Origin: DASVWZ01 sp963708575
GTDB taxonomy: Bacteria > Acidobacteriota > Terriglobia > Terriglobales > Acidobacteriaceae
Reading direction: 5' to 3'
NCBI GenBank assembly: GCA_963708575.1
Contig: CAVPTB010000007.1
Location: 1,736,001-1,800,000 of the forward strand
Length of the DNA stretch: 64,000 bases
Shown here: piece by piece, positions 1-8,301 of the stretch
How the letters are laid out: each line of letters opens with the position of its first letter
Numbering within the stretch: the first letter of the stretch is position 1
The notes under the pieces: model-generated
The model's input: the letters and a program-made list of their open reading frames with translations, nothing else
Told to the model about the DNA's origin: nothing
The model's database searches: none
Program-made: the position numbers and the translations under genes

Positions 1-2
1 TC

Positions 3-266
3 TTCGAATCCCGCCACTTTGTGACCTGGTGGTTCGGTTTGTTAATCGGTCTCTGCCATGCATTGCTGGTTCTGACCGCGGGAATGTCGCTGATGCCCGG
101 GCTACACCCGCGCATGGCCAGTGAGCAGCACGGGCCCAACTCCAAACGGCAACTTGAACCTCCCGGCTTCTTCGCCCTCAACTACGGGTATCGCACTCCG
201 CTCTCCGTATTTCTTGGGCACGCCGCCTTTGGCGCAATTCTCGGATCGCTTTACCGCCTGGCTTAA
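3..266 (+). CDS. C-terminal fragment of a membrane protein, cut by the left window edge
   Basis: The reading frame is open from base 3 to the TAA at 264-266, so only the last 87 or so residues of a longer protein are present. The fragment contains a hydrophobic segment near its start (LLIGLCHALLVLTAGM) and a second one at the end (FLGHAAFGAILGSLYRLA), separated by a hydrophilic loop rich in Pro, Asn and Gln. This suggests the last one or two membrane spans of an integral membrane protein. The segment carries no family motif I can name. It lies 75 bp upstream of the transaldolase gene on the same strand. Whether they are co-transcribed cannot be seen. Confidence 0.6.
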   Translation, partial: FESRHFVTWWFGLLIGLCHALLVLTAGMSLMPGLHPRMASEQHGPNSKRQLEPPGFFALNYGYRTPLSVFLGHAAFGAILGSLYRLA

Positions 267-341
267 TGCAACGATGAGTGAGCCGACCTCATCCATACCC
301 TTACTACTGCCGATCAGGGGCACGACCTAAAAGGAGAACGC

Positions 342-1451
342 ATGAACCGCCTGCACCAACTGGAACAACTCGGACAATCTCTCTGGCTCGATTACATTCA
401 CCGTAAGCTGCTGCTTAGCGGCGAATTGCAGCGCCTGGTGGTGGAGGATGGCGTCAGTGGTCTCACCAGCAATCCCACGATTTTTCAGAAGGCGATGGCG
501 GAAGGCACCAACTACGACGATTCGATCCGGGCCATCCTTGCCTCCGATCCCACGATCAGCGCCGCAACCCTGTTCGAGAAACTCGAAATAGAAGACATCC
601 AGGCGGCCGCCGATATCATGCGTCCGGTTTTCGACAGCACCCGTGGAGGGGACGGATTCGTAAGCATCGAAGTTTCCCCGCCTGCCGCCTACGACAGCAA
701 CGTCACGCTCGCGGAGGTCCATCGTATTTGGGAGGAAGTGAACCGCCCCAATGTGCTCGTCAAGGTCCCCGCCACGCCGGAAGGGATTGAAGCGATTGAG
801 CCCCTTATCGCAGAGGGCATCAATATCAATGTCACCCTGATCTTCTCCGTCTCACAATATGAACGTGTGGCCGAAGCCTACCTGCGCGGTTTAGAAAAAA
901 ACGATCGCCCGGATGAAGTCTCTTCGGTGGCCTCGTTCTTCGTCAGCCGCGTCGATACTGCTGTAGATCGCACGCTGACGGAAATCGGCACGCCGGAAGC
1001 GCTCGCGGTCCGTGGAAGAACTGGAATCGCCAACGCCCAACTCGCTTATCGTCGTTTCCGCCAGCTCTTCTTTGGGCCAGCATTCGAATCGCTTCGTGCG
1101 CGCGGAGCGCGTCCGCAACGCCCTCTGTGGGCTAGCACTGGCACAAAAAACAAGGAATACTCGGATGTGCTTTACATGGAGCAGTTGATTGCGCCAGACA
1201 CCATCAATTCCGCCCCACCAGCAACCATCGATGCTTTCCGCGATCACGGCAACGCCCGCATCACTCTGACCGAGGACACGCGGGCCGCGGGGGACGTGAT
1301 TGGCGAACTAAGGCGCCTGGGGATCGGACTGACTTCGATTGCGCAGGAATTGCTCGAAGAAGGCGTGGAGCTGTTCGCGAAGTCCTATGAAGACCTACTG
1401 ACCGGCCTGGAAAAGAAACGCGAAGCCCTACAAGTTCGGCGCGTAGCGTAA
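342..1451 (+). CDS. tal: Transaldolase (long, Tal/TalB-like bacterial type)
   Basis: Transaldolase of the non-oxidative pentose phosphate pathway: it moves a dihydroxyacetone unit from sedoheptulose-7-phosphate to glyceraldehyde-3-phosphate in the cytoplasm. The 369-residue protein opens with the family signature region (SGLTSNPTIFQKAM at residues 39-52). The Schiff-base lysine is K141 in the motif NVLVKVPATPEG. The motif NINVTLIFS and the later segment WASTGTKN also match the family. The length fits the about 370-residue cyanobacterial/actinobacterial type, not the short fructose-6-phosphate aldolase-like forms. The ATG follows a good ribosome binding site (aaggag, 336-341 region). The next gene downstream is convergent and some 300 bp away, so this probably ends its transcription unit. 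Confidence 0.95.
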   Translation: MNRLHQLEQLGQSLWLDYIHRKLLLSGELQRLVVEDGVSGLTSNPTIFQKAMAEGTNYDDSIRAILASDPTISAATLFEKLEIEDIQAAADIMRPVFDSTRGGDGFVSIEVSPPAAYDSNVTLAEVHRIWEEVNRPNVLVKVPATPEGIEAIEPLIAEGININVTLIFSVSQYERVAEAYLRGLEKNDRPDEVSSVASFFVSRVDTAVDRTLTEIGTPEALAVRGRTGIANAQLAYRRFRQLFFGPAFESLRARGARPQRPLWASTGTKNKEYSDVLYMEQLIAPDTINSAPPATIDAFRDHGNARITLTEDTRAAGDVIGELRRLGIGLTSIAQELLEEGVELFAKSYEDLLTGLEKKREALQVRRVA

Positions 1452-1751
1452 GAGAAAAGCGATCCTCGCGACAATTTTTCGCGACGTTTTGCCGTGAGCT
1501 CTTGGAAGCTCAAACCAGCGGTTACCGGAAGTTTTGAACGACTCTACCGTTCCTCACGGATGCCCTCTCGCCCGAGCATCCCGTAGTATCTGAGTTGCAG
1601 GGACGATGGCGGCACGGGTTTTTATCGTTTCCTCGTCTTAGGCGCGGCTGAAGTCCAACGATGCCAGGTCGCGTCACGCCATCCGCCCAGCCCAAATAGT
1701 TAGACCCACACCCGAGTTGGCTCGTTACGCCTCAGAGTCGTCAGATTTAAC
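1452..1751. other. Intergenic stretch between convergent genes; weak hairpin after tal
   Basis: No convincing coding sequence. Just after the transaldolase stop there is an inverted repeat TCGCGA (466-471 of the second kilobase, i.e. 1466-1471) and TCGCGA (1479-1484) followed by CGTTTT, which could be a weak terminator. A short open frame from 1717 overlaps the end of the opposite-strand TPR gene and is regarded as a shadow. Confidence 0.3.
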
Positions 1752-2489
1752 CTACCCCGGTATTCGCACTAGTAGGGCCGTCGCCCTGCGAAACCACGGA
1801 CGCTCCCTTCGCCGTAAGTACCCCGGCATATTCGGCTTTTTCTTCAGGATCGCCTCGGCCCACTGCCGCGCTTCCTGGTTCCGTCCCTGCGACCACAAGA
1901 AAGTCGCGTAGTTGTAGTAGGTCTCGGAAGCAGTCGAGATCTTCACCACCTCGTGAAACAGGTTTTCCGCTTTTTCTGCCTGCCCGGTGTTGGCGTACGC
2001 GTGGGCCAGCAGTGCTGCCGCGAGTTGGAAGTCATACTTGGGGTCTTTCTCTACCACGTGCTCTAAGTCCGGCACCGCAGCGGCAAAGTCTCCCATGCGG
2101 ATTTCCGCAATGCCCCGGCGGTAAAAAGGATCGGGTGAATCGGTGCGCGATGAAATCGCTTTGTCGTAGCAGTCGCGTGCCCGAGCATATTTCCCCTCTT
2201 CCAAATAGAGATCGGCAAGCTCTTCGTAATTTCCTGCCGAAGGATTGTCCAGAATGGCCGATTCAAGTTCACGAATACGCTTGCGCCTGGGAAAGACCTT
2301 GAACGATTGGCGCGCCAGCCCGGCGTCAGGAATGACTTCAACCGCAATGTAGACAAGGGCTCCCAGCCATCCGCCAATCAGGATGATCCATAACCAGAAG
2401 GTGTCAGGCCGCCGCCGGATAAAGTGAACAATGGCGAATCCTTGCAGCAGGATGCCCCACCATGAAAAGGCGAAGAAAAGTAGTCCCAT
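1752..2489 (-). CDS. Membrane-anchored tetratricopeptide repeat protein
   Basis: A 245-residue protein with two N-terminal membrane spans (residues about 4-22 and 30-52; WWGILLQGFAIVHFI and FWLWIILIGGWLGALVYIA), then a basic linker, then at least three TPR units (NYEELADLYLEEGKYARARDCYDKA-type helices at about 85-120, 120-155 and 155-215). TPR arrays act as protein-protein scaffolds. The membrane layout resembles proteins with a PLD-nuclease-like N-terminal membrane domain followed by TPRs, common in Acidobacteriota. The repeat region is predicted cytoplasmic because the segment after the second span is Arg/Lys rich (FPRRKRIRELE). It is monocistronic and convergent with tal. The partner is unknown. 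Confidence 0.75.
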   Translation of the reverse strand: MGLLFFAFSWWGILLQGFAIVHFIRRRPDTFWLWIILIGGWLGALVYIAVEVIPDAGLARQSFKVFPRRKRIRELESAILDNPSAGNYEELADLYLEEGKYARARDCYDKAISSRTDSPDPFYRRGIAEIRMGDFAAAVPDLEHVVEKDPKYDFQLAAALLAHAYANTGQAEKAENLFHEVVKISTASETYYNYATFLWSQGRNQEARQWAEAILKKKPNMPGYLRRRERPWFRRATALLVRIPG

Positions 2490-2669
2490 GCGTTAAGGCG
2501 AAGGATAACACGCTGGAATCTCCGACTCTCCCGCCATGCTGCGGCGAAATCCGTTAACCAAGCCGCCGCTAAATCGCGTGCGCACGACCGGAGTCAGGGA
2601 CATCCAAATCGAGATATTAAGATACCCTAAACAAAGGACTTAGCCGTCACACTTTCTTCCTGATTCGGG

Positions 2670-3557
2670 ATGGTAAAATCGCTTGTGACATTCCCCTCCA
2701 TCCGACTGCTGGCCGCTGATATCGACGGCACTCTGCTCAACTCCCAGAACCACATCTCCGGACCGGACCTGGCGGCGCTGCGGCGGGCTCATGCCGAAGG
2801 AGTCGAGATCATCCTGGTAACTGGCCGCCGGCATACCTTCGCCTTGCCGATCGCACAGCAGCTTGGTTTCGACCTTTGGGTCGTCAGTTCAAACGGGGCA
2901 GTCACCCGCTCGCTCTCCGGCGAAACATTTCATCGCGACCTGCTTCCAGCAGAGACCTGCCTCAAGATCTGTCAGTCGATGCGCGACTTCCGCGGCAATA
3001 CCGTGCTCACCTTTGACACCAATAACAAGGGTGCGATCGTGCTCGAGCACATGCGGGAGTTGAATGACAGCATCCAGCGCTGGCTGGAAAAGAACATGCA
3101 ATATATTGACTTTGTGATTCCCTTGGAGAAGTCGCTCCTTACCGATCCCGTCCAGGCGATGATGTGCGGGCCGATCGCTCTTATGCAAGGCGCCTTGGCC
3201 AAGCTTGCCGACTGCGGTTTCGCCCAGGAGATCACGGTTCTGCGCACCGAATACCCCGCGCGTGACTTGTCCATCGTGGACATCCTGAACCAGGGATGCT
3301 CCAAGGGCCACGCATTGGCCCGATGGGCTCAACACCGAGGCTTGGCGCGCGAACAGGTCATGGCCATCGGTGACAACTATAACGACGTGGAAATGCTTGC
3401 CTTTGCCGGCCAGCCCTTTATCATGGGAAATGCATCCCAAGAACTGAAAGACCGCGGTTGGACGGTTACCCTTTCGAATGATGAACATGGGGTGGCCGCC
3501 GCGATCGAACAGGTTCTTGGAGGAGCTCCGGTCGGGGCCGGAAACGTGCAAGTTTGA
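2670..3557 (+). CDS. Cof-type HAD-superfamily phosphatase
   Basis: A 295-residue haloacid dehalogenase-like hydrolase with a C2-type cap (Cof/YidA subfamily), which dephosphorylates small phosphorylated metabolites; the substrate cannot be told from sequence. Motif I is LLAADIDGTLLNS, with nucleophile D17 and acid/base D19. Motif II is ILVTGRR, motif III includes the lysine in QGCSKGHAL, and motif IV is AIGDNYNDVEML. The length matches the family (about 270-290). The ATG at 2670 lacks a strong ribosome binding site, but no in-frame alternative sits before motif I. It lies 33 bp upstream of a transglycosylase gene on the same strand, so they may be co-transcribed, though no functional link is obvious. 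Confidence 0.9.
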   Translation: MVKSLVTFPSIRLLAADIDGTLLNSQNHISGPDLAALRRAHAEGVEIILVTGRRHTFALPIAQQLGFDLWVVSSNGAVTRSLSGETFHRDLLPAETCLKICQSMRDFRGNTVLTFDTNNKGAIVLEHMRELNDSIQRWLEKNMQYIDFVIPLEKSLLTDPVQAMMCGPIALMQGALAKLADCGFAQEITVLRTEYPARDLSIVDILNQGCSKGHALARWAQHRGLAREQVMAIGDNYNDVEMLAFAGQPFIMGNASQELKDRGWTVTLSNDEHGVAAAIEQVLGGAPVGAGNVQV

Positions 3558-3590
3558 GCGGTTCCCGCGTTCTTCCGTAGACGCTGTCTA

Positions 3591-4367
3591 ATGACAAAGG
3601 CTGCCATTTCGAAGCTTCTGGTGGGACTGAGCATGCTGCTGGTGCCACTTGCATTGCGCGCAGCCGACGTTGCCGTACTCAGCAACGGCTTTACCATCCG
3701 CCATGAGCGTCGCGAAGTGCTGGGCACAGTCACTCGTCTTTACGTAAACTCCAAAGACAGCAGTTTTGTCGATGTTCCTACCAGCGACATTGTGAATTTC
3801 GAGAAAGACCTGACTCCGGCTCCGGCGATTGCACCAATTGCCGCGAATTCTCAGCCGCTTCCCGACTTGGTAAACGATATCAGCGGACGTCATCACCTGG
3901 ATCCCGACCTGATTAACAGCGTCATCCATGCGGAGAGTAATTTCAATCCGCACGCTGTCTCGCGAAAAGGTGCGCAAGGGCTGATGCAGCTGATGCCCCA
4001 AACCGCATCGCAACTTGGCGTCCAGAATTCCTTCGACGCGAGCGCCAACGTAGAAGGCGGAACCCGTTACCTGCGAGAACTGTTGGAGCGCTACAACTTC
4101 GACCTGGTCAAGGCTCTGGCCGCCTACAATGCCGGCCCGCAGCGAGTCGAGCAGTATCGAGGCGTGCCTCCTTATTATGAGACGCATGCTTACGTGGCCC
4201 GCATTATTCGCGACTTCAACCGCAAAAAGTTAGCCGAGCGCAAGAACGCCACGATGAAGAATGTGGCCGCCAAGAGTTCGCCGACTCCGAAAGTTCTGAA
4301 AACCACCGTAGCCGCGGAGACTGGCAGCGGACGGACGCTCACTCGCGTTTCTTCGAGCGCAAACTAG
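3591..4367 (+). CDS. Secreted lytic transglycosylase (SLT family)
   Basis: A 258-residue exported murein lytic transglycosylase that cleaves the MurNAc-GlcNAc bond with formation of 1,6-anhydroMurNAc. An N-terminal signal peptide (ISKLLVGLSMLLVPLALRA, residues 6-24) is followed by a small domain of about 60 residues and then the goose-lysozyme-like SLT domain (about 92-200). The catalytic glutamate is E115 in VIHAESNFNP. The downstream blocks GAQGLMQLMPQTA and AAYNAGPQRV are the family's standard motifs. A basic, low-complexity tail (about 205-258) may bind the cell wall. The gene follows the HAD phosphatase by 33 bp. Its anhydro-muropeptide products are in principle feedstock for the recycling genes at 48-54 kb. 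Confidence 0.92.
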   Translation: MTKAAISKLLVGLSMLLVPLALRAADVAVLSNGFTIRHERREVLGTVTRLYVNSKDSSFVDVPTSDIVNFEKDLTPAPAIAPIAANSQPLPDLVNDISGRHHLDPDLINSVIHAESNFNPHAVSRKGAQGLMQLMPQTASQLGVQNSFDASANVEGGTRYLRELLERYNFDLVKALAAYNAGPQRVEQYRGVPPYYETHAYVARIIRDFNRKKLAERKNATMKNVAAKSSPTPKVLKTTVAAETGSGRTLTRVSSSAN

Positions 4368-4535
4368 TCACACCCTAATCCTTGCCCAAATCTCCTCTGG
4401 GACTCGGATGAGTTCCATTGGAAAGTAGCCTCAGCCCGCGGACCGGTGCGTTGACCCCCATCTCCGCGTCATTTACTGTGAAGGATTGCCTATCACATCC
4501 GGCGCTTTGCTGTGTCGGCCAACGGCGATCCATTC

Positions 4536-5618
4536 ATGAATAAGAAGCGCACCCTCATTTACAGCGGCGTGTTTATCGTCCTCGCCGTGCTGGTCTACTT
4601 CCAATTCCGTGAGTGGCGGAATTTCGATTGGGGTAAGTTCATGGAGCACACCCGCGACGTGACCTGGCGCCACGTGCTTCACGGAATTGTACTGATCTAT
4701 ATTTCTTATATTCTGCGCGCGGTACGGTGGAAAATCTTCTTGCGCCCGGTTCGACCGGAAGCTTCTATTGCGGCGCTGATTCCGCCCACTCTGGTGGGGT
4801 TCACGGGCTTGGCCCTTCTCGGGCGTCCCGGCGAACTGATCCGCCCTTACCTCATTGCCCGGCGGGTGAAGCTCAGCTTCTCGTCCCAGATGGCGGTGTG
4901 GGCCGTGGAACGGATATTCGACCTCGCTGCGTTCACTGTCCTGATGGTGTCGGCGATTTTCCTGCCGACCAAGCTTCGCGAGTTCGCTGCGGCTCGTCCC
5001 GCTTATGATCACTGGCTTCATGTCGCGGGATACTTTTTAACCGCCCTGGTTGCCGGACTCTTCACCGTAGCTTTGGCGATCAGCTATCGCGGCCCCGTCA
5101 TGGCGAACTGGGTGGAGTTGCGCTTCTCTCATCTGGCCAGTCGCCTCGGGCACCGCGTCGCACAGCGTATTCGTGAGTTTTCGGCGGGCTTGAATACCAT
5201 CCACGGCCCGGTTTCCTTTTTTCTGATTTCCGCCGTCTCGATCGGCATGTGGTGGTGCATCGCACTCGCCTACAAAGAGGTCACCCACGCCTACGGTGCA
5301 CCCATGCAGGAGATGAGCGTCACCCGCGTTTTGCTGTTGATGGGCTCCAGCATGGTGGGGTCAATGCTACAGCTTCCCGGTGTCGGCGGTGGCTCGCAAC
5401 TGGCAACGATCGAGGCTCTCGACAAGGTGTTTCACGTGCCCAGCGAACTGGCGGTTAGTTGCGGAATCCTGCTTTGGCTGGTGACGTTTGTTGCCGTGGT
5501 TCCCGTAGGACTCTTGTTCGCACACCGGGAGCGCATTTCCCTGCGTCAGCTCTCGGAAGAAACCGAGCATGCCGAAGCGATGGACGCGGCAGCGCCGGAA
5601 TCTCCGCATCCATCCTGA
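4536..5618 (+). CDS. Lysylphosphatidylglycerol synthase-like flippase-fold membrane protein (UPF0104)
   Basis: A protein of about 360 residues with seven or eight predicted membrane helices, matching the LPG_synthase_TM / UPF0104 family (the transmembrane half of MprF and AglD-like proteins). Typical marks are LRAVRWKIFLRPVRP after the second helix, the segment GLALLGRPGELIRPYLIARR, AVERIFDL and, late in the protein, QLPGVGGGSQLATIEAL. Members without a synthase domain are thought to move or modify lipids in the envelope; the substrate is unknown. The ATG at 4536 (MNKKRTLIYSG) is preferred over an in-frame GTG 24 bp upstream because the first helix begins directly after it, but neither has a clear ribosome binding site. 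A hydrophilic acidic tail ends the protein. It is followed by nrdR after 78 bp. Confidence 0.85.
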   Translation: MNKKRTLIYSGVFIVLAVLVYFQFREWRNFDWGKFMEHTRDVTWRHVLHGIVLIYISYILRAVRWKIFLRPVRPEASIAALIPPTLVGFTGLALLGRPGELIRPYLIARRVKLSFSSQMAVWAVERIFDLAAFTVLMVSAIFLPTKLREFAAARPAYDHWLHVAGYFLTALVAGLFTVALAISYRGPVMANWVELRFSHLASRLGHRVAQRIREFSAGLNTIHGPVSFFLISAVSIGMWWCIALAYKEVTHAYGAPMQEMSVTRVLLLMGSSMVGSMLQLPGVGGGSQLATIEALDKVFHVPSELAVSCGILLWLVTFVAVVPVGLLFAHRERISLRQLSEETEHAEAMDAAAPESPHPS

Positions 5619-5696
5619 CAGCCAGTTGCGTGGTTTTCGCCTGTTACAATCTATGCAGTCACTCAAGAAATCCATTGTGAGCCGGCTCCAAGCGCC

Positions 5697-6194
5697 ATGA
5701 AGTGTCCTTTCTGCGGATTTGAAAATGACAAGGTGGTGGATTCCCGCGAGAGTAAGGAAGCGGATTCCATACGCCGGCGTCGCGAATGCCTGAAGTGCGG
5801 CAAGCGCTTCACCACCTATGAGCGGATCGACGAGATCCCGTACATGGTGGTGAAGAAAGACGGGCGGCGCGAGAAATTCGACCGCCAAAAAGTACTAAAC
5901 GGACTGCTGCGAGCTTGCGAGAAGCGTCCGGTTCCCATCGGCAAGCTGGAACAGATTGTGAACGAGGCGGAAGGCTTCGTCATTGAGTCAGCGGAGCGGG
6001 AGCGCAAAACCAGCGAAATCGGCGAGCTGATCATGAGCCGCCTGCGTCGTTATGACAAGGTGGCTTACGTGCGCTTTGCCTCGGTCTATCTGGACTTCAA
6101 GGACGTCCAGGAATTTATGACCGAGCTGAAAGACTTGCTGAAAACGAAAGACGCGCCAGAAGTAAAGGCCAAGATCGCGGCAAAGACGCAATAA
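5697..6194 (+). CDS. nrdR: Transcriptional repressor NrdR
   Basis: NrdR senses ATP/dATP and represses ribonucleotide reductase genes. The 165-residue protein has the N-terminal zinc ribbon with two CxxC pairs (CPFCG at 3-7 and CLKCGKRFTTYE at about 31-42), joined by the conserved DSRESKEADSIRRRRECL segment. An ATP-cone domain follows (about 49-140, beginning VVKKDGRREKFDRQKVLNGL), then a charged C-terminal tail. The length is typical (150-170). Isocitrate dehydrogenase follows after only 9 bp, so the two are likely co-transcribed. No ribonucleotide reductase gene is in the window, so its target boxes are expected elsewhere. Confidence 0.97.
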   Translation: MKCPFCGFENDKVVDSRESKEADSIRRRRECLKCGKRFTTYERIDEIPYMVVKKDGRREKFDRQKVLNGLLRACEKRPVPIGKLEQIVNEAEGFVIESAERERKTSEIGELIMSRLRRYDKVAYVRFASVYLDFKDVQEFMTELKDLLKTKDAPEVKAKIAAKTQ

Positions 6195-6203
6195 CGAGCA
6201 TTT

Positions 6204-7238
6204 ATGCCTTATGCAATTACTTTAATTCCTGGCGACGGCATTGGCCCTGAGGTTACTCAGGCAGCCGTTCGTGTTCTTGAAGCAACCGGCCTTAAGTTTG
6301 AATGGGAAAGTTTCGCCGCCGGCGCCGAAGCGTACGCCAAGTACAAAGAATACATTCCCAAAGAGTTGATTGAGTCGATCGAGCGTACCCGAGTCGGCCT
6401 GAAAGGCCCGGTTACCACGCCGATAGGTGGCGGCTTTGCCAGCATCAACGTCGAACTGCGCAAGAGGTTTGAGCTCTACGCCAACTTCCGTCCGATTCGT
6501 AATCTGCCCCATATTCCCACGCGCTACCCGGATGTCGATCTGATCATCGTGCGTGAAAATACCGAGGGACTGTATTCCGGCATTGAGCACGAGGTCGTCC
6601 CTGGCGTGGTGGAGAGCCTGAAGATTATCACTGAAAAGGCTTCGACTCGCATTTCGCGCTTTGCCTTCGAATATGCGCGTAAGCATAAGCGCAAGAAAAT
6701 TCATGCCATCCACAAGGCGAACATCATGAAGCTCTCGGATGGTCTGTTTTTGCGCTGCTCGCGCAATGTATCGAAGGACTATCCGGAGATCACTTACGGC
6801 GAGCACATCGTCGATAACACCTGCATGCAGTTGGTGATGAATCCTTATCAGTACGACATGCTACTGATGGAGAATCTATACGGCGATATCATCTCCGACC
6901 TTTGCGCCGCATTCGTGGGCGGACTGGGTATGGTTCCCAGCGGAAATTTCGGAGAGGAATGCGCGATTTTCGAAGCAGTTCACGGATCGGCCCCTGACAT
7001 TGCGGGAAAAAACATGGCCAACCCGACGGCCGTCATTCGCTGTTCCCTGCTGATGTTGCGGCATCTGGGAGAGTTCGACGCAGCGCTGAAAATCCGCAAT
7101 GCCCTGGAGAAGGTCTACCGCACTCGAGAAAAGCTAACCCGGGATGTGGGAGGGACAGCGGGAACAATGGAGTTTGCCGATTCGATTATTAAGGCAATGG
7201 AATCGGAACCCGCGGTGCAGGAAGCCGCTTCCACTTAG
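6204..7238 (+). CDS. NAD-type isocitrate dehydrogenase (isocitrate/isopropylmalate dehydrogenase family)
   Basis: A 344-residue beta-decarboxylating dehydrogenase, most like the short NAD-dependent isocitrate dehydrogenases that convert isocitrate to 2-oxoglutarate in the TCA cycle. It starts with the family block ITLIPGDGIGPEV and has the substrate loop GGGFASINVELRKRFELYANFRP split over about residues 74-98; the serine in that loop is the isocitrate phosphate-analogue contact in IDHs. It continues with IVRENTEGLYSGIEH, the catalytic lysine region HKANIMK, and the metal/cofactor blocks ENLYGDIISDL and EAVHGSAPDIAGK. The last block suggests NAD rather than NADP. Isopropylmalate dehydrogenase is the main alternative, but the ENTEGLYSG and FASINV segments favour IDH. 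It lies 9 bp after nrdR. Confidence 0.9.
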   Translation: MPYAITLIPGDGIGPEVTQAAVRVLEATGLKFEWESFAAGAEAYAKYKEYIPKELIESIERTRVGLKGPVTTPIGGGFASINVELRKRFELYANFRPIRNLPHIPTRYPDVDLIIVRENTEGLYSGIEHEVVPGVVESLKIITEKASTRISRFAFEYARKHKRKKIHAIHKANIMKLSDGLFLRCSRNVSKDYPEITYGEHIVDNTCMQLVMNPYQYDMLLMENLYGDIISDLCAAFVGGLGMVPSGNFGEECAIFEAVHGSAPDIAGKNMANPTAVIRCSLLMLRHLGEFDAALKIRNALEKVYRTREKLTRDVGGTAGTMEFADSIIKAMESEPAVQEAAST

Positions 7239-7401
7239 GAAACCTCGGCAGTCCTGCCTCCTGACTGCTTCAACCGTTTGATTCTGTCCCGCTAAACAGT
7301 GACCCTGATCCCGACCGTTCAATTCCCTTTCGTTCGTTGACTCTCATCCAGCACTAACGTAGCGTTGCGCAATCTGGGGAAACGTTCGTCTGGGGGATGG
7401 C

Positions 7402-7845
7402 ATGATTCGCAAGTTTATCCTGACAGTTACCTTTCTGAGCCTTATCGCTATCAATGGGTTGGCGCAGGATCCGACCAAGGTCGAACCTTCACACTACCGT
7501 AAAGGGTTCGAGAATGAGCATGTGGAAGTGGTGTACGTTCATTACGGTCCGCATGAGAAGTCGGCCATGCACGACCATCCCGGCGGCGTAGTGGTGAACC
7601 TTACCGGCGGCCACCTTCGCTTCACCGATCAGAACGGGACTACCACCGAGGTCAACGCCAAGCCCGGTGAGGCGCGCTGGTTCGCCCCATTCAAACACCG
7701 GGTGGAGAATCTGGGTGATACGCCTTACAACGCGGTCTACGTTGGGGTGAAATCGGGAAGCCGTGCTTCGCTGAACGATCCAGGGATGGACGAGCAAACT
7801 GCGCAGATGATTGCGGCAGCGTTTGTTGCGTCGGCTAAACGGTAG
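7402..7845 (+). CDS. Secreted cupin-domain protein
   Basis: A 147-residue protein with a signal peptide (KFILTVTFLSLIAINGLAQ, residues 3-21) and a single cupin domain over about 35-125. The metal-ligand set is visible as HYGPHEKSAMHDHPGGVVV (several His and a Glu) in cupin motif 1 and FKHRVENLGDTP in motif 2. Small exported cupins of this kind are widespread in Acidobacteriota, and their reaction is unknown. The ATG at 7402 has a purine-rich upstream (gggggatggc). The gene stands alone: IDH ends 163 bp upstream and the next clear gene is on the opposite strand. Confidence 0.8.
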   Translation: MIRKFILTVTFLSLIAINGLAQDPTKVEPSHYRKGFENEHVEVVYVHYGPHEKSAMHDHPGGVVVNLTGGHLRFTDQNGTTTEVNAKPGEARWFAPFKHRVENLGDTPYNAVYVGVKSGSRASLNDPGMDEQTAQMIAAAFVASAKR

Positions 7846-7962
7846 GTTCGCTCAGCCCAGTGTTGGAAGCCATCCCAAGAGCCTCCATAAACCTTGGCAA
7901 ACAGCAGATCCGAGCCTGCTCGGATCAGGAGCGCATGGGTGACGGATAGCGCGGAGACTGTT

Positions 7963-8190
7963 CTAACGGCCAGTCGGCACTGCCGGAAAATCACAGAAAA
8001 CCGCATGGTAGCGCGGTCCGTTTACGCCCTGCTCAATCAGGTGGCAATGGGGCGCTACGTAGTGCAACCCACCGTCCTCGTCGAAAAGGGGTTGGTGGCA
8101 CTGCGAGCCATCGCAATCGTAGGCGGCCTCAATCCGAATCGCAGCTGACTTGGCTGCGGAGAAACCAGCAGGGGTCACAGGGGAAATCAT
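7963..8190 (-). CDS. Possible small Cys/His-rich hypothetical protein
   Basis: A 75-residue frame starting ATG (MISPVTPAGFSAAK...) lies 111 bp beyond the stop of the efflux pump gene on the same strand. I cannot assign a family. Its middle carries a clustered set of potential metal ligands: DCDGSQCHQ, HYVAPHCHL and HAVFCDF. Codon third positions look GC-biased like the neighbouring genes, which argues for coding. The opposite strand also has an 84-residue open frame over the same bases, so one of the two is a shadow; the Cys/His pattern makes the minus-strand one more believable. If real, it could be a small metal-binding accessory to the adjacent metal efflux operon, but that is a guess from position. 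Confidence 0.35.
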   Translation of the reverse strand: MISPVTPAGFSAAKSAAIRIEAAYDCDGSQCHQPLFDEDGGLHYVAPHCHLIEQGVNGPRYHAVFCDFPAVPTGR

Positions 8191-8301
8191 GTAGAGACGA
8201 TACCCCAAATCCAGAGCTGGTTCTACAGGTTTATTTGTATTGCTTTAGGCAACGCATCTCCTACGTGTCCCATCGCGGTACCCCGGTCCAGAACTCTACA
8301 A

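Noticed and set aside
2889..3551. 220-residue frame opposite the Cof-type phosphatase
   Set aside because: The sense strand has all HAD motifs; the antisense frame has none.
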